Shown here: positions 5,538 through 5,769 of the stretch, one piece after another | Layout of the letters: each line of letters begins with the position of its first letter | Numbering within the stretch: the stretch's first letter is position 1 | NCBI GenBank assembly: GCA_013043995.1 | Contig: JABEVL010000192.1 | Coordinates: 1 to 5,769, forward strand | Origin: Spirochaetales bacterium | GTDB taxonomy: Bacteria; Spirochaetota; Spirochaetia; JABEVK01 | DNA: 5,769 nt | Direction of reading: 5' to 3' | Translations under genes and position numbers: made by a program | Notes under the pieces: model-generated | What the model was told of the DNA's origin: nothing | Seen by the model: only the letters and a program-made list of their open reading frames with translations | Databases searched by the model: none

Positions 5538-5769
5538 ATGGCGTTTGACCTTGACGGAGCGATTCGTAAAGTTCCGAATTTTCCTAAACCCGGAATTCTC
5601 TTTTACGATATAACAGGAATCTTGGCAGAACCCAGGGCTTTTGCCTACGTCGAGGAAGAATTGCTGAGGCTGTATGAAAAATCTGGGTTGCAAGCGGTCG
5701 CTGCGATTGAGGCCCGGGGCTTTGTTTTTGCCGCCCCTCTCGCCCTGCGTTTGGGGTTGCCCTTGATTC
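5538..5769 (+). CDS. apt: Adenine phosphoribosyltransferase, N-terminal part (3' truncated)
   Basis: Apt converts adenine and PRPP to AMP in purine salvage, in the cytoplasm. The window holds 77 codons plus one base of a protein usually of 170-180 residues. The N-terminal family signature is clear: IRKVPNFPKPGILFYDIT at 9-26, and AIEARGFVFAAPLA at 56-69, the segment that contributes to adenine binding in Apt and precedes the PRPP loop. The PRPP-binding motif itself lies beyond the right edge. The reading frame is intact up to the edge. The gene is divergent from the hydrolase operon and has its own promoter and ribosome binding site, so it is probably regulated separately. Confidence 0.95.
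   Translation, partial: MAFDLDGAIRKVPNFPKPGILFYDITGILAEPRAFAYVEEELLRLYEKSGLQAVAAIEARGFVFAAPLALRLGLPLI

Noticed and set aside
5445..5693. Open frame of 82 codons on the minus strand across the intergenic region and apt start
   Set aside because: It overlaps the clear apt coding start and the divergent promoter region and resembles no family.
1..5769. Search by eye for CRISPR arrays, tRNAs, insertion sequence ends, att sites or a defence system
   Set aside because: No spaced direct repeats, cloverleaf, transposase or flanking inverted repeats were seen. The window is almost fully occupied by recognisable genes.

Overview
The window is an ordinary chromosomal stretch from a bacterium of moderate GC content. 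It holds pyrimidine/arginine, DNA-repair and purine-salvage genes, and no mobile element, tRNA, rRNA or CRISPR array was seen. The protein sequences suggest a Gram-negative lineage, possibly Bdellovibrionota or another deltaproteobacterial-type group. That placement is a weak inference from overall protein style, because no decisive taxonomic marker is present.

Left part (1-3635, + strand): the 3' end of carA runs in from the left edge, followed 9 nt later by a complete carB. Together they encode the two subunits of carbamoyl-phosphate synthetase, which supplies carbamoyl phosphate for pyrimidine and arginine synthesis. The carB Shine-Dalgarno overlaps the carA stop codon, so the two are a tightly coupled pair.

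Middle part (3632-5448, - strand): a compact leftward operon, read from 5448 down to 3632. It encodes (i) a YbfF/ABHD11-type alpha/beta-hydrolase, (ii) a small soluble protein with an N-terminal DUF1707 domain and a C-terminal LiaF-like repeat domain, (iii) a possible 23-codon ORF linked to its neighbours by two ATGA stop/start overlaps, and (iv) an alkyltransferase-like (ATL) protein with Trp in place of the alkyl-acceptor Cys of MGMT. The operon converges on carB, and the two stop codons share the palindrome TTAA at 3632-3635. A perfect 9-bp stem-loop lies just past the carB stop, inside the 3' end of atl.

Right part (5449-5769): an 89-nt divergent intergenic region with a good sigma70-like promoter facing right (TTGACA, 17 nt, TATACC), then the first 77 codons of apt (adenine phosphoribosyltransferase), cut by the right edge.

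Most of the window is conserved housekeeping. The most unusual part is the leftward operon: the DUF1707/LiaF-like protein, the nested short ORF and the ATL protein. Two local departures from the usual CarB sequence also deserve a look. There is no gene-free stretch longer than 300 bases.
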